Shown piece by piece: positions 41,738 through 50,654 of a DNA stretch of 64,000 nucleotides (its first letter is position 1; every line of letters begins with the position of its first letter). The stretch is taken from the NCBI RefSeq assembly GCF_900188125.1, contig NZ_FZOW01000007.1, forward strand, positions 1-64,000, given 5' to 3'. The DNA comes from Rhodococcoides kyotonense (GTDB lineage Bacteria > Actinomycetota > Actinomycetes > Mycobacteriales > Mycobacteriaceae). Under the pieces are notes generated by a model. It was not told the DNA's origin. It was given only the letters and a program-made list of their open reading frames with translations, and did not search any database. Made by a program: the position numbers and the translations under genes.

Positions 41738-44700
41738 CGTTCGATTCCTGCCAGCAGATCGGACACAGCCGTCACGAGTTCGACAGGTGGATCCCAGTCG
41801 AACACACCGCACCCCGCGGGCGTGTCCGGGCCGACCATTCCCCGCACGAAGTGATACTGAACCCCACCCAGATGTCGCGCGGGATCGTAACCGGGCTGAC
41901 GCCACCGCAGATAACGATGCAGCGCAACCGAATACAGCAGCGCCTGCAGCGGATAGTGCGATCGCAACATCTCCTGGGCCATACGCTCGCGGGTGAAGTG
42001 CATGACGGTCAGATCTCCCCGCGACAGCCTGTTGGTCTTGTAGTCGACGACGACGTACCGCGGACCGGCGATGCGCAGCACCGAATCGATACTGCCGGTC
42101 AGATACCCACGCAGAGGGGAAGAGTCGACGTGTTCGAGCAGATCGGCGTACGAGAAGAGCGCGTCGTCGGCAGGTAGATGCTTCCGCAGCAACATCGCAA
42201 TACCCCGAAGCGTGACCGTGTGCGACACCGGATCGTCCCCACCGGCGAGCGGAAGTTCGAAGTCCAGCTCGGCGAGGTGGTCGGACGGTGGAACGTCCGC
42301 GAGCGTGCCGAACCCGAGGGGCGTGTGCAGAACCGGAACCAGGGCGTCGGCCAACGCCCGCGGTTCCACCTCGGCGAGCCGCTCGTCGATCGCGTCGGTG
42401 CACCTGCGCAGTACTTCGGCGTCCAAATCCGGTGCAGCCGTGTCGAGATGCTCGAGTACCTCGTGGACCAGCGTTCCGAACGCAGCGCCCGCGGGCAGCC
42501 CGTTCATCGGAGACGGGATACCGTCCAGTTCATCGTCGATCGGGGTCGGTTCCTCTGGCTCGTCGTCCTTGACGGGTTGTTCCGGTTCGCTGGACACTCC
42601 CGGTGCATCGTGGGCCGACGCCGTCAGCGCCGAGTACGACGTCCGACGCCACAGCATGTCGAGAGTGCGGCGGAACGTCGCGGCATCCAGTTCGACGCTC
42701 GAACCGTCCGACAACGTTCGGATCGGCCGCGGAACCGCCCCTCGGGTGGCCTCGACGGAGATCAGCCCGCCGGCTGGGCCGGCCCAGGATTCGAGTTGCC
42801 GTGCCGCGACGGCGTCGTCGGGCACTGTGGACTTCTCGTCCGGTTGCGCGATACCCGGCACACGCGCGAACAACAAACGGTGGAGCGGGGACGCTGCCGT
42901 CGAGAAGCACGGTGCCCACCACAGCACCACCTGGCACTGCGCACGGGTGAGCGCGACGTAGAGCAGGCGCAGCTCCTCGCCCGCTTCCTCCTTGTCGGAC
43001 ACCAGTTTTCGAGCTGCGTAGCCATGTCCCGTGCGGCCACCGACGTCGAGGATGCGTGCGCCGTCGTCGTCGTGCAACAACAGGGTGCTCGGGTACGGGT
43101 TCTTCGACGCGTCCCACGCGTACGGGATGTAGACGACGGGGAACTCCAGGCCCTTGCTGGCGTGGACGGTGGCCAGCTGCACCGCTGCGGCGTCACTGTC
43201 CAGGCGTCGACTTCGATCGGTCACGCTGCCCGACGCCGGATCCTCGATCCGGTCGGTGAGCCATCGCGTCAGGGCACTCGGCCCGAACGATTCCTCGACG
43301 GCGGCGCGGTTGAGCAACTGCGCGACGTGCCGCAGGTCCGTCAGATGCCGCTCACCCGAACGGAGTCCGAGCAGACGTGCCTCGAGACGGGTCTCCGACG
43401 ACACCTTCTCGAACACTGCGGCGAAGCCGGCCTGGGCGAACAACAGTCCGTATTCACGCAGCCGGGTGCTGATGTCCGCGACTGCATCGTCGCCACGGTC
43501 GTCGAGCATCTGTGCAGTCCAGCCGAGCAGCGGAGTCAGTGCAGCGAGGCGGACGCGATCTGCGCGATGGGGCTGCTCCAAGGCTTGAAGGAACCACAGC
43601 CACTGCGTCGCGCTCGGAGTCTCGAAGACGCTCGATCCACCGGCGAGGACGGACGGGACGCCCGCGCGGTCGAGTGCGTCACGAACCAAAGCGATCTGAG
43701 AACGAGTACGCACCAGAACCGCGATGTCACCAGGCGCGACATCGGTCCCAGCCCCGTTCAGCGTCAACTGCGTTCGGGATTCGAGCAGTTCGACGATGTC
43801 GGCGGCCAGATCGTCCGCGACGCGATCGCGCAACACCCCGACAGCAGGAAAGCCGGATCTGTTGAGCGGGCCTGCGCCCGTCCTCGGCAGGTAACGCACC
43901 CGCAGTGGTGGAGACTGAGCCATGCGCGAGCCGTCGTTGTTGGCCCCGACAGGATGTACGACGATGTCGTCGTGGCCCAGTGCCGCACCCGCGTACACCG
44001 TCTCGAGCGCGGTGAGCAGCCCGGAGTCGCTGCGCCAGTTCGTCTTCAGCTCGAGATGGCGATCCGCGACGGCCACCGCGTCGAGGTAGCTGAGCACCTC
44101 CGCACCGCGGAAAGCGTAGATCGCCTGCTTCGGATCACCGACCAGAAGCAACGTCGACGACCCGTGGAACGCGCGTCGTAGGATGTCCCATTGCAGCGGG
44201 TCTGTGTCCTGGAATTCGTCGACGAGCACCACCCGGAATCGCTCCCCCACTCGTGCGCAGGCAGCCTCGCCGTGCTCCGGATCCACCAGAACGCCGTGCA
44301 GCAGCCCGAGGAGGTCGTCGAAGTCGCGCACGCCTCCAGCCCGCTTGCGCCGCGCGACTTCGGTGCGCGCCTCCTCTGCGAACAACACTCGATGCCCGGC
44401 CTCGGTATCCTCCCCCGCTTCGGGGACGAGTCGAGCTTGCCTGTCGCGCACGGCTTCTCGGGCGACTTGCCGGGCATCGGACGGTCCGATCGGGGGATCG
44501 AACTCGGATCGCGCGTAGCGACGAAGATAGATGTCGTCGACTACCTCGGCGATCATGTCGTCGACGGCTTCCACGAGCGTCGCCTCGGGTTCGCGTTCGC
44601 CGGCGATACCGAGACCGTCGAGCATGCGCTGGCAGAAGCTGTGCGTCGTGGCGATGGTGCCCGAGTCGAAGTCGGACAGTGCTCGGATCAACCGAAGCCG

Positions 44701-45006
44701 GCGGGCCGCGACCTCCTCCGCCGATGCCGCTGCCAGGTACCGCACGAGTGCATCCGTGTGGGTTGCAGCAGATGAATCACCGAGCGCTGCAGCGACTTCG
44801 GCGAACCGATTGCGGGTCCGCTCCCGTAGCTCCTGCGTCGCTGCACGCGAGAAGGTCACGAGTAGAAGCTGCGAGATTTCCGCAATTCCCTCCGCGACGT
44901 ACCGCGTCGCGAGACCGACGATCGCGTAGGTCTTTCCCGTCCCCGCGCTGGCTTCGAGAACGGTCGTGCCGGTGGGTAGAGGCCCGAGGAGGTCGAAGTC
45001 GTTCAC
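41734..45006 (-). CDS. recB: exodeoxyribonuclease V subunit beta
   Basis: 1090 residues, 3'-5' UvrD-like helicase plus nuclease. Walker A is LEASAGTGKTYAI. The helicase core continues with RVVLVDEFQDTDPLQW, GDPKQAIYAFRGA and ATVHASKGLEFPVVYIP. The RecB nuclease motif VVVDYKTNRLS is near the C-terminus (about residue 1010), with LVHEVLEHLD upstream. GTG 45006 overlaps the recC stop (GTGA). It unwinds and trims double-strand breaks for recombination with its two partners. Confidence 0.93.
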   Translation of the reverse strand: MNDFDLLGPLPTGTTVLEASAGTGKTYAIVGLATRYVAEGIAEISQLLLVTFSRAATQELRERTRNRFAEVAAALGDSSAATHTDALVRYLAAASAEEVAARRLRLIRALSDFDSGTIATTHSFCQRMLDGLGIAGEREPEATLVEAVDDMIAEVVDDIYLRRYARSEFDPPIGPSDARQVAREAVRDRQARLVPEAGEDTEAGHRVLFAEEARTEVARRKRAGGVRDFDDLLGLLHGVLVDPEHGEAACARVGERFRVVLVDEFQDTDPLQWDILRRAFHGSSTLLLVGDPKQAIYAFRGAEVLSYLDAVAVADRHLELKTNWRSDSGLLTALETVYAGAALGHDDIVVHPVGANNDGSRMAQSPPLRVRYLPRTGAGPLNRSGFPAVGVLRDRVADDLAADIVELLESRTQLTLNGAGTDVAPGDIAVLVRTRSQIALVRDALDRAGVPSVLAGGSSVFETPSATQWLWFLQALEQPHRADRVRLAALTPLLGWTAQMLDDRGDDAVADISTRLREYGLLFAQAGFAAVFEKVSSETRLEARLLGLRSGERHLTDLRHVAQLLNRAAVEESFGPSALTRWLTDRIEDPASGSVTDRSRRLDSDAAAVQLATVHASKGLEFPVVYIPYAWDASKNPYPSTLLLHDDDGARILDVGGRTGHGYAARKLVSDKEEAGEELRLLYVALTRAQCQVVLWWAPCFSTAASPLHRLLFARVPGIAQPDEKSTVPDDAVAARQLESWAGPAGGLISVEATRGAVPRPIRTLSDGSSVELDAATFRRTLDMLWRRTSYSALTASAHDAPGVSSEPEQPVKDDEPEEPTPIDDELDGIPSPMNGLPAGAAFGTLVHEVLEHLDTAAPDLDAEVLRRCTDAIDERLAEVEPRALADALVPVLHTPLGFGTLADVPPSDHLAELDFELPLAGGDDPVSHTVTLRGIAMLLRKHLPADDALFSYADLLEHVDSSPLRGYLTGSIDSVLRIAGPRYVVVDYKTNRLSRGDLTVMHFTRERMAQEMLRSHYPLQALLYSVALHRYLRWRQPGYDPARHLGGVQYHFVRGMVGPDTPAGCGVFDWDPPVELVTAVSDLLAGIER

Positions 45007-48000
45007 GGTTGCCCTTCCGTCTCGGCGTCCAACAACGGACTCCACAGCTGGCACGCGACTGCCCCGAACGCCGTGGTTTCGTCACCCCACTTTGGAATCT
45101 CGGGACCCGATGGGGCATCGACGACAGTCGCGAACGGAACACTGCGCCCGTATACGTACGCGATGCTCTTGTCGGTGATGTCGCCGAACTTGTCGTTCCA
45201 GGACTTCTCGGCCGCTTCCCTCGCGTCGACGAGTGTCGCACCGCGAAAACGCCTCTCCGCGTAGGTCGCCGATGCGGTCGGCCCGACGGGTAGCGGTGCG
45301 GTCAGTCCGGCATCACGCAGCCGAACGAGCCTCTCGAGCTGGTCGAGTGCATCCATCGGCGCGATGATCGTCGACCTCCACGCTGCTCGCCGACCCGGCC
45401 CTCGACCCGTCGTGACGGCCTCCCACTGGCGCGAATCGTCCTGGACCTGCGCTGCGAGAACTCGAACCCACGCGGCAAGTCGGTGTTTCGGCGCCAGGCG
45501 CGAGTACGACGTCCGGGCGATCGTCGTGCCGTGAATCCCCGTGACGGTGCCCGTGATTCGCCGACCGGATTCGAGACGGATGGAGATGTCGAGGACCTGC
45601 GGATCGCCACTGTGCACGTCCTCTGCAACCTCGACGAGTGCGTCGACGCCCCGCGTGATGTCCTGGAGCTGTGTCTCTCCGAGAGCGAACGGCGGCAACG
45701 TACCTCGGCGCCACTCCGCCGCGCGGAAGTCTGCGACCTGAGTGCCCGCAAGCCGCTCGGCCAGCATTCGGTCGCCGATGTCCCACTTCTGCAAGCCGTC
45801 GAGAGTGACCGTCAGGGAGTCCGAGACATCGTCGTCGATGTCGGGAACTCGAATTCCGATGCGCTGCTTCAGGAATGCGGCGATCGGATGTTCGACGAAC
45901 GCGATCAGGTCGCTCAGTTCGATGTCGTCCTGACTGCGGTGCGGCAGCGGACCCGTCAGGAATGCGGGTGGGGACTCCGGTTCTCGTCCGGCCGCTCGGG
46001 CTCCGTCGAGAGCGGCGCGGTCGTAACTGAACGGCGCGGAGGGATCGAAGTTACGCGGATCGAACGGCTGCAACGGATGTCGTCGAACCACGTCGGCCCC
46101 GGCCGTCGTGGACACGACGTCGAGCAGTTCGCTCAGCGGAATGGCGGGAGGCTTGACCATCCCGGTCACCGGATCGGCGCCGGTGTAGAACAGCAGCAGC
46201 TTCTCCCCCGCGGACATCACCGCGTCGAGCAGCAGTTGACGGTCCTCGCTGCGCACGTCGCGTTCGCCGGGCGCGGGGTCTCTCGACATGACGTCGTCAC
46301 CGTCGATCCCACCCGCACGTGGGAAGACCTCGTCGTCGAGTCCGAGAAGCACGACGACTCGGTGCGGCACCGACCGCATCGGAACCATCGTACAGACCGT
46401 CAACTCACCGGTTCGAAAATTGGCCCGCGACGGCCGACCCGCCAGTGCACGGGTGAGCATCGCGCGCACATCGGACAGGCGGAGAGAGGATTCCTCACCG
46501 TGTCTCGTCGCGTCGTGCAGCTCCCGAAGCGCCTGTGCGCGTTGCCACGCCTGAGAACTGCTGGTGTCGGTGAGCAAGTCCAACGCCCTCACGAGCGCTG
46601 CTCGCCACTGGGCGGTCGTCTGTGGACCCTGCAGATCCCGCAACACCACGGCGAGTCGGTCGACGAACTCGGCCAGTCGGCCCGTCAGATCGATATCGTT
46701 ACCGTCCACGTCGTCCAACGGGAGCGCGAGATCGAGCCATTCGTGTGTGGTCTCGTCCGCTGCCACACCGAGCAGAAGTCGGTCCATCGCGAAGTTGAAC
46801 GTGTTCTGCCCGAAGTCCCCCAGACCGAATCGCGAGCGCTGACGCGAGTTGATGCCCCAGCGCGCGCCCGAAGTCTGCGTCCATTCACGCAGCCGCTCGA
46901 GGTCGTCGTCGCCGAAGGAAAAGCGCAGACGCACCGGATCCGATGCAGCAAGATCGAGTACTTGGCTCGCCGTGACCCGTCCGATTGCCAGTTCGAGGAC
47001 CGTCGCGACGACTGCAAGCAACGGATTGGTCTGTCGCAAGCCACGATCGGCGAGACGCACCCTGAGTTCGTGCCCGGGGTGACCGAGCCCCCGCTGCCCG
47101 AACGTGGCCCGCACCAACGGCGCGTACGTCTCGACGTCGGGGCACATCACGAGCACGTCGCGCGGCTGCAGCGTCGGATCTGCGTCGAACAGATGGAGCA
47201 GAGATTCGCGAAGCACTTCGACCTGCCGCGGTGCGCCGTGGCACGCGTGCACCTCGATGGTGCCGTCGAGTTCGCCTCCGCGCGTCGGCGTTCGGTTGTG
47301 CGCGATGTCCGACTGCACCCGGCCGAGCAACGTGCCTGCCGCAGGCTCGTCTGCCACGACGGAATGTTCGACGACGACACCCAGACTCGACAGTCGACCC
47401 TGCAGCTCCCTCACGTCGCGGGCGAGGCTCGACAGCAGCGGATGCGACACCGTCACACCCGAACGATCGTCGCGGCGGCGGACTGCCCGCTCCCGACCAT
47501 CGAGTACGTCCCACATCGATGCACTGGGGTGCGGAATCCACAGGTGGACGTCGCGTCGCTCGGCGATCGCGGCGATCACCCGGAGCTGATCGGTGGTCAA
47601 CCGCGTCGGGCCGAACAGTGAGATTCTCTCCGGCAACTCCACCAACGACGGATCGGCAACGAGCGCCGCACAACTCGCGTCCAGACGTTCGGCCGGGCTG
47701 GGTGTGCCGATATGCGCGCGGACCGATCGCCACAGTTCCGCCTGCCACTGAAGGTCGCTGGGTAGCGGAGCCTTCAACCCGTCGGAGTCGATGCCGGCAG
47801 CCCAGTCGACGAGCATCGACGGCCGGTCCGCTGCGTAACTGCGAAACAGGTCCGTCAGATGCGCGGCCGTGGACCACCGCCTGCCTGCTCGATCCTCGTC
47901 GACGCCGTGGCCGAGGTGAGCGGCGAGAACCGAGCACCACGGTTCCTCGAGCGACTCGTCGACGAGGTGCAGGATCGTCCACAACATTCGGCCTCGGGAC

Positions 48001-48272
48001 CATGGATCGTCATTCCGGTCGATACCGTCCGCCGCAGACAGCGTCGAATCCACAAGTGTTGAGGGAGAAGGGAACTGGATGTTCGCAGAGATGCCGTCGG
48101 CTGCCGAGGACCCCAAGGACATCGACAACCGTTGCGTCAGCCACCGTTCGACGCCTCGCGCGGGCACCGAGACGACCTCGGCGGCGAAGGGATCGGAGAG
48201 CGGGGTGGACAAGACTTCGACCAATCCCGAGGCAAGCGCGCTGGACCGTGCGGCGCGATGAACCCTCAGCAC
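45003..48272 (-). CDS. recC: exodeoxyribonuclease V subunit gamma
   Basis: 1089 residues. The N-terminus LRVHRAARSSALASGLVEVL and PARGVERWLTQRLSMSLG match RecC. Inactivated helicase-like and nuclease-like domains follow, as expected for the Chi-scanning subunit. GTG 48272 is chosen because it begins the conserved segment and has a GGGGAG stretch about ten bases upstream; a longer frame to 48386 crosses the divergent promoter. First gene of recC-recB-recD, all coupled by four-base overlaps. Confidence 0.9.
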   Translation of the reverse strand: MLRVHRAARSSALASGLVEVLSTPLSDPFAAEVVSVPARGVERWLTQRLSMSLGSSAADGISANIQFPSPSTLVDSTLSAADGIDRNDDPWSRGRMLWTILHLVDESLEEPWCSVLAAHLGHGVDEDRAGRRWSTAAHLTDLFRSYAADRPSMLVDWAAGIDSDGLKAPLPSDLQWQAELWRSVRAHIGTPSPAERLDASCAALVADPSLVELPERISLFGPTRLTTDQLRVIAAIAERRDVHLWIPHPSASMWDVLDGRERAVRRRDDRSGVTVSHPLLSSLARDVRELQGRLSSLGVVVEHSVVADEPAAGTLLGRVQSDIAHNRTPTRGGELDGTIEVHACHGAPRQVEVLRESLLHLFDADPTLQPRDVLVMCPDVETYAPLVRATFGQRGLGHPGHELRVRLADRGLRQTNPLLAVVATVLELAIGRVTASQVLDLAASDPVRLRFSFGDDDLERLREWTQTSGARWGINSRQRSRFGLGDFGQNTFNFAMDRLLLGVAADETTHEWLDLALPLDDVDGNDIDLTGRLAEFVDRLAVVLRDLQGPQTTAQWRAALVRALDLLTDTSSSQAWQRAQALRELHDATRHGEESSLRLSDVRAMLTRALAGRPSRANFRTGELTVCTMVPMRSVPHRVVVLLGLDDEVFPRAGGIDGDDVMSRDPAPGERDVRSEDRQLLLDAVMSAGEKLLLFYTGADPVTGMVKPPAIPLSELLDVVSTTAGADVVRRHPLQPFDPRNFDPSAPFSYDRAALDGARAAGREPESPPAFLTGPLPHRSQDDIELSDLIAFVEHPIAAFLKQRIGIRVPDIDDDVSDSLTVTLDGLQKWDIGDRMLAERLAGTQVADFRAAEWRRGTLPPFALGETQLQDITRGVDALVEVAEDVHSGDPQVLDISIRLESGRRITGTVTGIHGTTIARTSYSRLAPKHRLAAWVRVLAAQVQDDSRQWEAVTTGRGPGRRAAWRSTIIAPMDALDQLERLVRLRDAGLTAPLPVGPTASATYAERRFRGATLVDAREAAEKSWNDKFGDITDKSIAYVYGRSVPFATVVDAPSGPEIPKWGDETTAFGAVACQLWSPLLDAETEGQP

Positions 48273-48356
48273 CAACGTCGCTCCCCTTTTCTCGCTTCTT
48301 CCGAATATTCGGTCACTTGACCCTACTCGAGCCACCGACATATTCTCGATGCACTC

Positions 48357-48385
48357 AATCGCACTATGCGTGTGTTTATCGCACA
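48357..48385. promoter_or_regulatory. composite IclR-type operator, copy 1
   Basis: AATCGCAC (48357-48364), two bases, then TGCGTGTGTTTATCGCACA (48367-48385). The second part is an imperfect inverted repeat. The same 29-base layout occurs at 53395-53423 beside an iclR-type gene. It lies between recC and the SnoaL-like gene, just upstream of the latter's Shine-Dalgarno sequence, so it would act there as a roadblock or promoter operator. Confidence 0.6.
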
Positions 48386-48399
48386 AGGGGATCTACTCG

Positions 48400-48813
48400 A
48401 TGGTCGATACCGACACCGCCGTAGCCGTTCAACTGCTGTACGGCCGCCAGAGTCATTCGATCGACTCGGGACGGGCAGGCGAATGGGCCGCGACATTCAC
48501 GGCCGACGGAGTCTTCGACTCCCCCAGTTACCCCGAACCGGAAGTCGGGACCGAGGCATTGACCGCGTTCGCTCAGCGCTTCTTCGACGATGCAACGGCC
48601 GCCCAGGAGAAGCGTCGTCACGTCATCACGAATATCGGGATCGAGCGAGTCGCCGACGACGAACTGGCCGTCGACTGCTACTTGCAGATCATGGCGACGC
48701 CGCTCGGTGGCGAGACTCGCATCGTTCGGTTCACGACGGTCCGCGATCGCGTCGTCCGGGTCGACGGCCACTGGCTCATCGCCCGGCGCGCCATCTCCCG
48801 CGACGATAATTGA
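48400..48813 (+). CDS. SnoaL/NTF2-like protein
   Basis: 137 residues, cone-shaped alpha+beta fold of the SnoaL/NTF2 superfamily, with LYGRQSHSIDSGRAGEWAAT at the N-terminus, FTADGVFDSP, and DGHWLIARRAISRD at the end. Members act as small isomerases, hydratases or dioxygenase beta-like subunits. ATG 48400 has AAGGGG nine bases upstream; a frame from 48349 would put the operator inside the gene. The stop TGA overlaps a MarR-type operator. Its place in front of the homogentisate genes suggests a role in aromatic catabolism, not otherwise defined. Confidence 0.7.
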   Translation: MVDTDTAVAVQLLYGRQSHSIDSGRAGEWAATFTADGVFDSPSYPEPEVGTEALTAFAQRFFDDATAAQEKRRHVITNIGIERVADDELAVDCYLQIMATPLGGETRIVRFTTVRDRVVRVDGHWLIARRAISRDDN

Positions 48814-48831
48814 TAAATTCGTTAACTATCA
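48811..48831. promoter_or_regulatory. MarR-type operator, copy 1
   Basis: TGATA-N11-TATCA (TGATAAATTCGTTAACTATCA in two parts), overlapping the SnoaL-like gene's stop and the -35 of the marR-type gene. The minus strand reads TGATAGTTAAC, matched by TGATAGTAAAC at the second copy before hmgA. Autoregulation is likely. Confidence 0.55.
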
Positions 48832-48850
48832 TCTCGCTCTGACTACAGTG
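48822..48850 (+). promoter_or_regulatory. promoter of the leaderless marR-type gene
   Basis: TTAACT (48822-48827), 17 bases, TACAGT (48845-48850). The GTG start at 48856 is five bases further, so the mRNA is probably leaderless. Confidence 0.45.
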
Positions 48851-48855
48851 GGCTG

Positions 48856-49383
48856 GTGACCGATTCCGCCGAACCCGATTTCTGGTCGTTCATCGACACG
48901 GCCAACACGAAACTCTCGACCGAGTACGGCTTCGAGCACCAGCTCGCCACCGAGGTACTTCTGACGCTCAACCGTGCGTCGAACATCGTCACGTACGACC
49001 TCGAAGCGTCGATTCACCGCCCCCGCGGATGGTCGTGGTCGTCGTTCCGCCTGCTGTTCGTCACGTGGCTCGCAGGTCCGATCGAACCGAAACGCGCAGC
49101 CGAGTTGACCGGCATGAGCCGTGCCGCGGTGTCGAATCTGTCGAAGACCCTCATCGCCGACGGCCTGCTCGCCCGTACCCCCGACGAGACCGACGGTCGC
49201 TCGGTCCGACTCGCCCTCACCGACGACGGCCTCGCGCGCATGGTCGAGTCCTTCGCCGAACAGAACGAACGCGAGAACGCATGGGCGAGCGTGTTGACCG
49301 AGCCCGAACAGCGGATTCTCGTGATGCTGCTGAACAAACTCATCACCAATCGCAGCCAGTTCGACGTACGAGGACGCAATTGA
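48856..49383 (+). CDS. MarR-family transcriptional regulator
   Basis: 175 residues, winged helix with WSSFRLLFVTWLAGPIEPKR, then the recognition helix TGMSRAAVSNLSKTLIADGLL and wing TPDETDGRSVRLALTDDG. Flanking helices for dimerisation are present. It stands between the SnoaL-like gene and hmgA and has a matching TGATAGT-type site before itself and before hmgA, so it very likely controls homogentisate degradation. The ligand is probably homogentisate or a close precursor, by analogy with aromatic-responsive MarR proteins. Confidence 0.85.
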   Translation: MTDSAEPDFWSFIDTANTKLSTEYGFEHQLATEVLLTLNRASNIVTYDLEASIHRPRGWSWSSFRLLFVTWLAGPIEPKRAAELTGMSRAAVSNLSKTLIADGLLARTPDETDGRSVRLALTDDGLARMVESFAEQNERENAWASVLTEPEQRILVMLLNKLITNRSQFDVRGRN

Positions 49384-49412
49384 CTCCGGAGGGTTGCGTA
49401 GGTCACTCATAA

Positions 49413-49434
49413 CTAGTTAATGTGTTTACTATCA
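49413..49434. promoter_or_regulatory. MarR-type operator, copy 2, before hmgA
   Basis: CTAGTTAATGTGTTTACTATCA (49413-49434, given here as CTAGTTAATG + TGTTTACTATCA). The minus strand begins TGATAGTAAAC, matching copy 1 (TGATAGTTAAC) in 10 of 11 positions. A TACTAT -10 candidate (49427-49432) lies inside it. Confidence 0.55.
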
Positions 49435-49460
49435 GTTCAGGACACAGCTAGGAGATTCCC

Positions 49461-50654
49461 GTGGCCTACTTCCGGCAACTCGGCTCGGTACCGCCGAAAC
49501 GTCACACTCAGCACCGCACTCCCGACGGCGGGTTGTACTACGAGGAGCTGATGGGCGAGGAAGGCTTCTCGTCGGATTCGTCGCTGCTGTACCACCGCCA
49601 CATCCCGTCGGCGATCGTCGACGCCACGGTCTGGGAGCTGCCCGACCAGTCGACGACGCCCAATCACCCGCTGAAGCCGCGACACCTGAAGCTGCACGAC
49701 CTCTTCCCACCGGAGGCCGTCGCACAGACCGACGTGGTCACCGGGCGTCGACTGATTCTCGGTAATGCCGACATCCGCATCTCGTACGTCGTCGCCGCGC
49801 AGGCATCGCCGTTGTACCGCAACTCGACAGGCGACGAGATGGTCTACGTCGAATCCGGCAGCGCCACAGTCGAAACCGTGTTCGGCGCGTTGCAGGCCCG
49901 CCAAGGTGACTACGTGCTGATCCCCCGCGCGACGACGCATCGCTGGGTGCCAGACGGCGAAGTCCGCGCGTACGCGATGGAGGCGAACAGCCACATCGTG
50001 CCGCCCAAGCGCTATCTGTCGAAGTTCGGTCAACTGCTCGAGAACGCGCCCTTCTGCGAACGCGATCTACACGGGCCGACAGAACCTCTGCTCGCCGACG
50101 GCACCGACGTCGAAGTGCTTGTGAAGCACCGCGGTTCCACCGGCATCGTCGGAACCCGCTACGTCTACCCGAACCACCCGTTCGACGTGGTCGGGTGGGA
50201 CGGATGCCTGTACCCGTACACGTTCAACATCTCCGACTACGAGCCGATCACCGGCCGAGTGCATCAGCCGCCGCCCGCCCATCAGGCGTTCGAGGGCGAC
50301 AACTTCGTCATCTGCAACTTCGTGCCCCGCAAGGTCGACTACCACCCATTGTCGATCCCGGTGCCGTACTACCACTCCAACGTCGACTCCGACGAGATCA
50401 TGTTCTACGTCGGCGGCGACTACGAAGCACGCAAGGGATCCGGCATCGGACAGGGTTCGATCTCGATTCACCCCGGCGGCCACGCGCACGGCCCGCAGCC
50501 CGGCGCATACGAGCGCAGCATCGGCGCCGAATTCTTCGACGAACTGGCCGTCATGGTCGACACGTTCCGGCCCCTCGAACTCGGCGAAGGCGCACTCGCG
50601 TGCGAGGACCCCGGTTACGCCTGGACGTGGGCGGGCCGAGGACCGGCATCGTGA
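49461..50654 (+). CDS. hmgA: homogentisate 1,2-dioxygenase
   Basis: 397 residues, cupin-fold Fe(II) ring-cleavage enzyme opening homogentisate to maleylacetoacetate. The sequence starts YFRQLGSVPPKRHTQHR. The C-terminal iron-site region is well kept: PYYHSNVDSDEIMFYVGGDYE supplies His and Glu, and SIHPGGHAHGPQPGAYE supplies the second His. GTG start with TAGGAG six bases upstream. The stop overlaps the next start (GTGA). The bacterial family is commonly shorter than the human enzyme, as here. Confidence 0.92.
   Translation: MAYFRQLGSVPPKRHTQHRTPDGGLYYEELMGEEGFSSDSSLLYHRHIPSAIVDATVWELPDQSTTPNHPLKPRHLKLHDLFPPEAVAQTDVVTGRRLILGNADIRISYVVAAQASPLYRNSTGDEMVYVESGSATVETVFGALQARQGDYVLIPRATTHRWVPDGEVRAYAMEANSHIVPPKRYLSKFGQLLENAPFCERDLHGPTEPLLADGTDVEVLVKHRGSTGIVGTRYVYPNHPFDVVGWDGCLYPYTFNISDYEPITGRVHQPPPAHQAFEGDNFVICNFVPRKVDYHPLSIPVPYYHSNVDSDEIMFYVGGDYEARKGSGIGQGSISIHPGGHAHGPQPGAYERSIGAEFFDELAVMVDTFRPLELGEGALACEDPGYAWTWAGRGPAS

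Noticed and set aside
45483..47621. 712-residue open frame antisense to recC
   Set aside because: Shadow frame; composition is typical of reverse-strand GC-rich coding sequence and the recC frame is clearly real.
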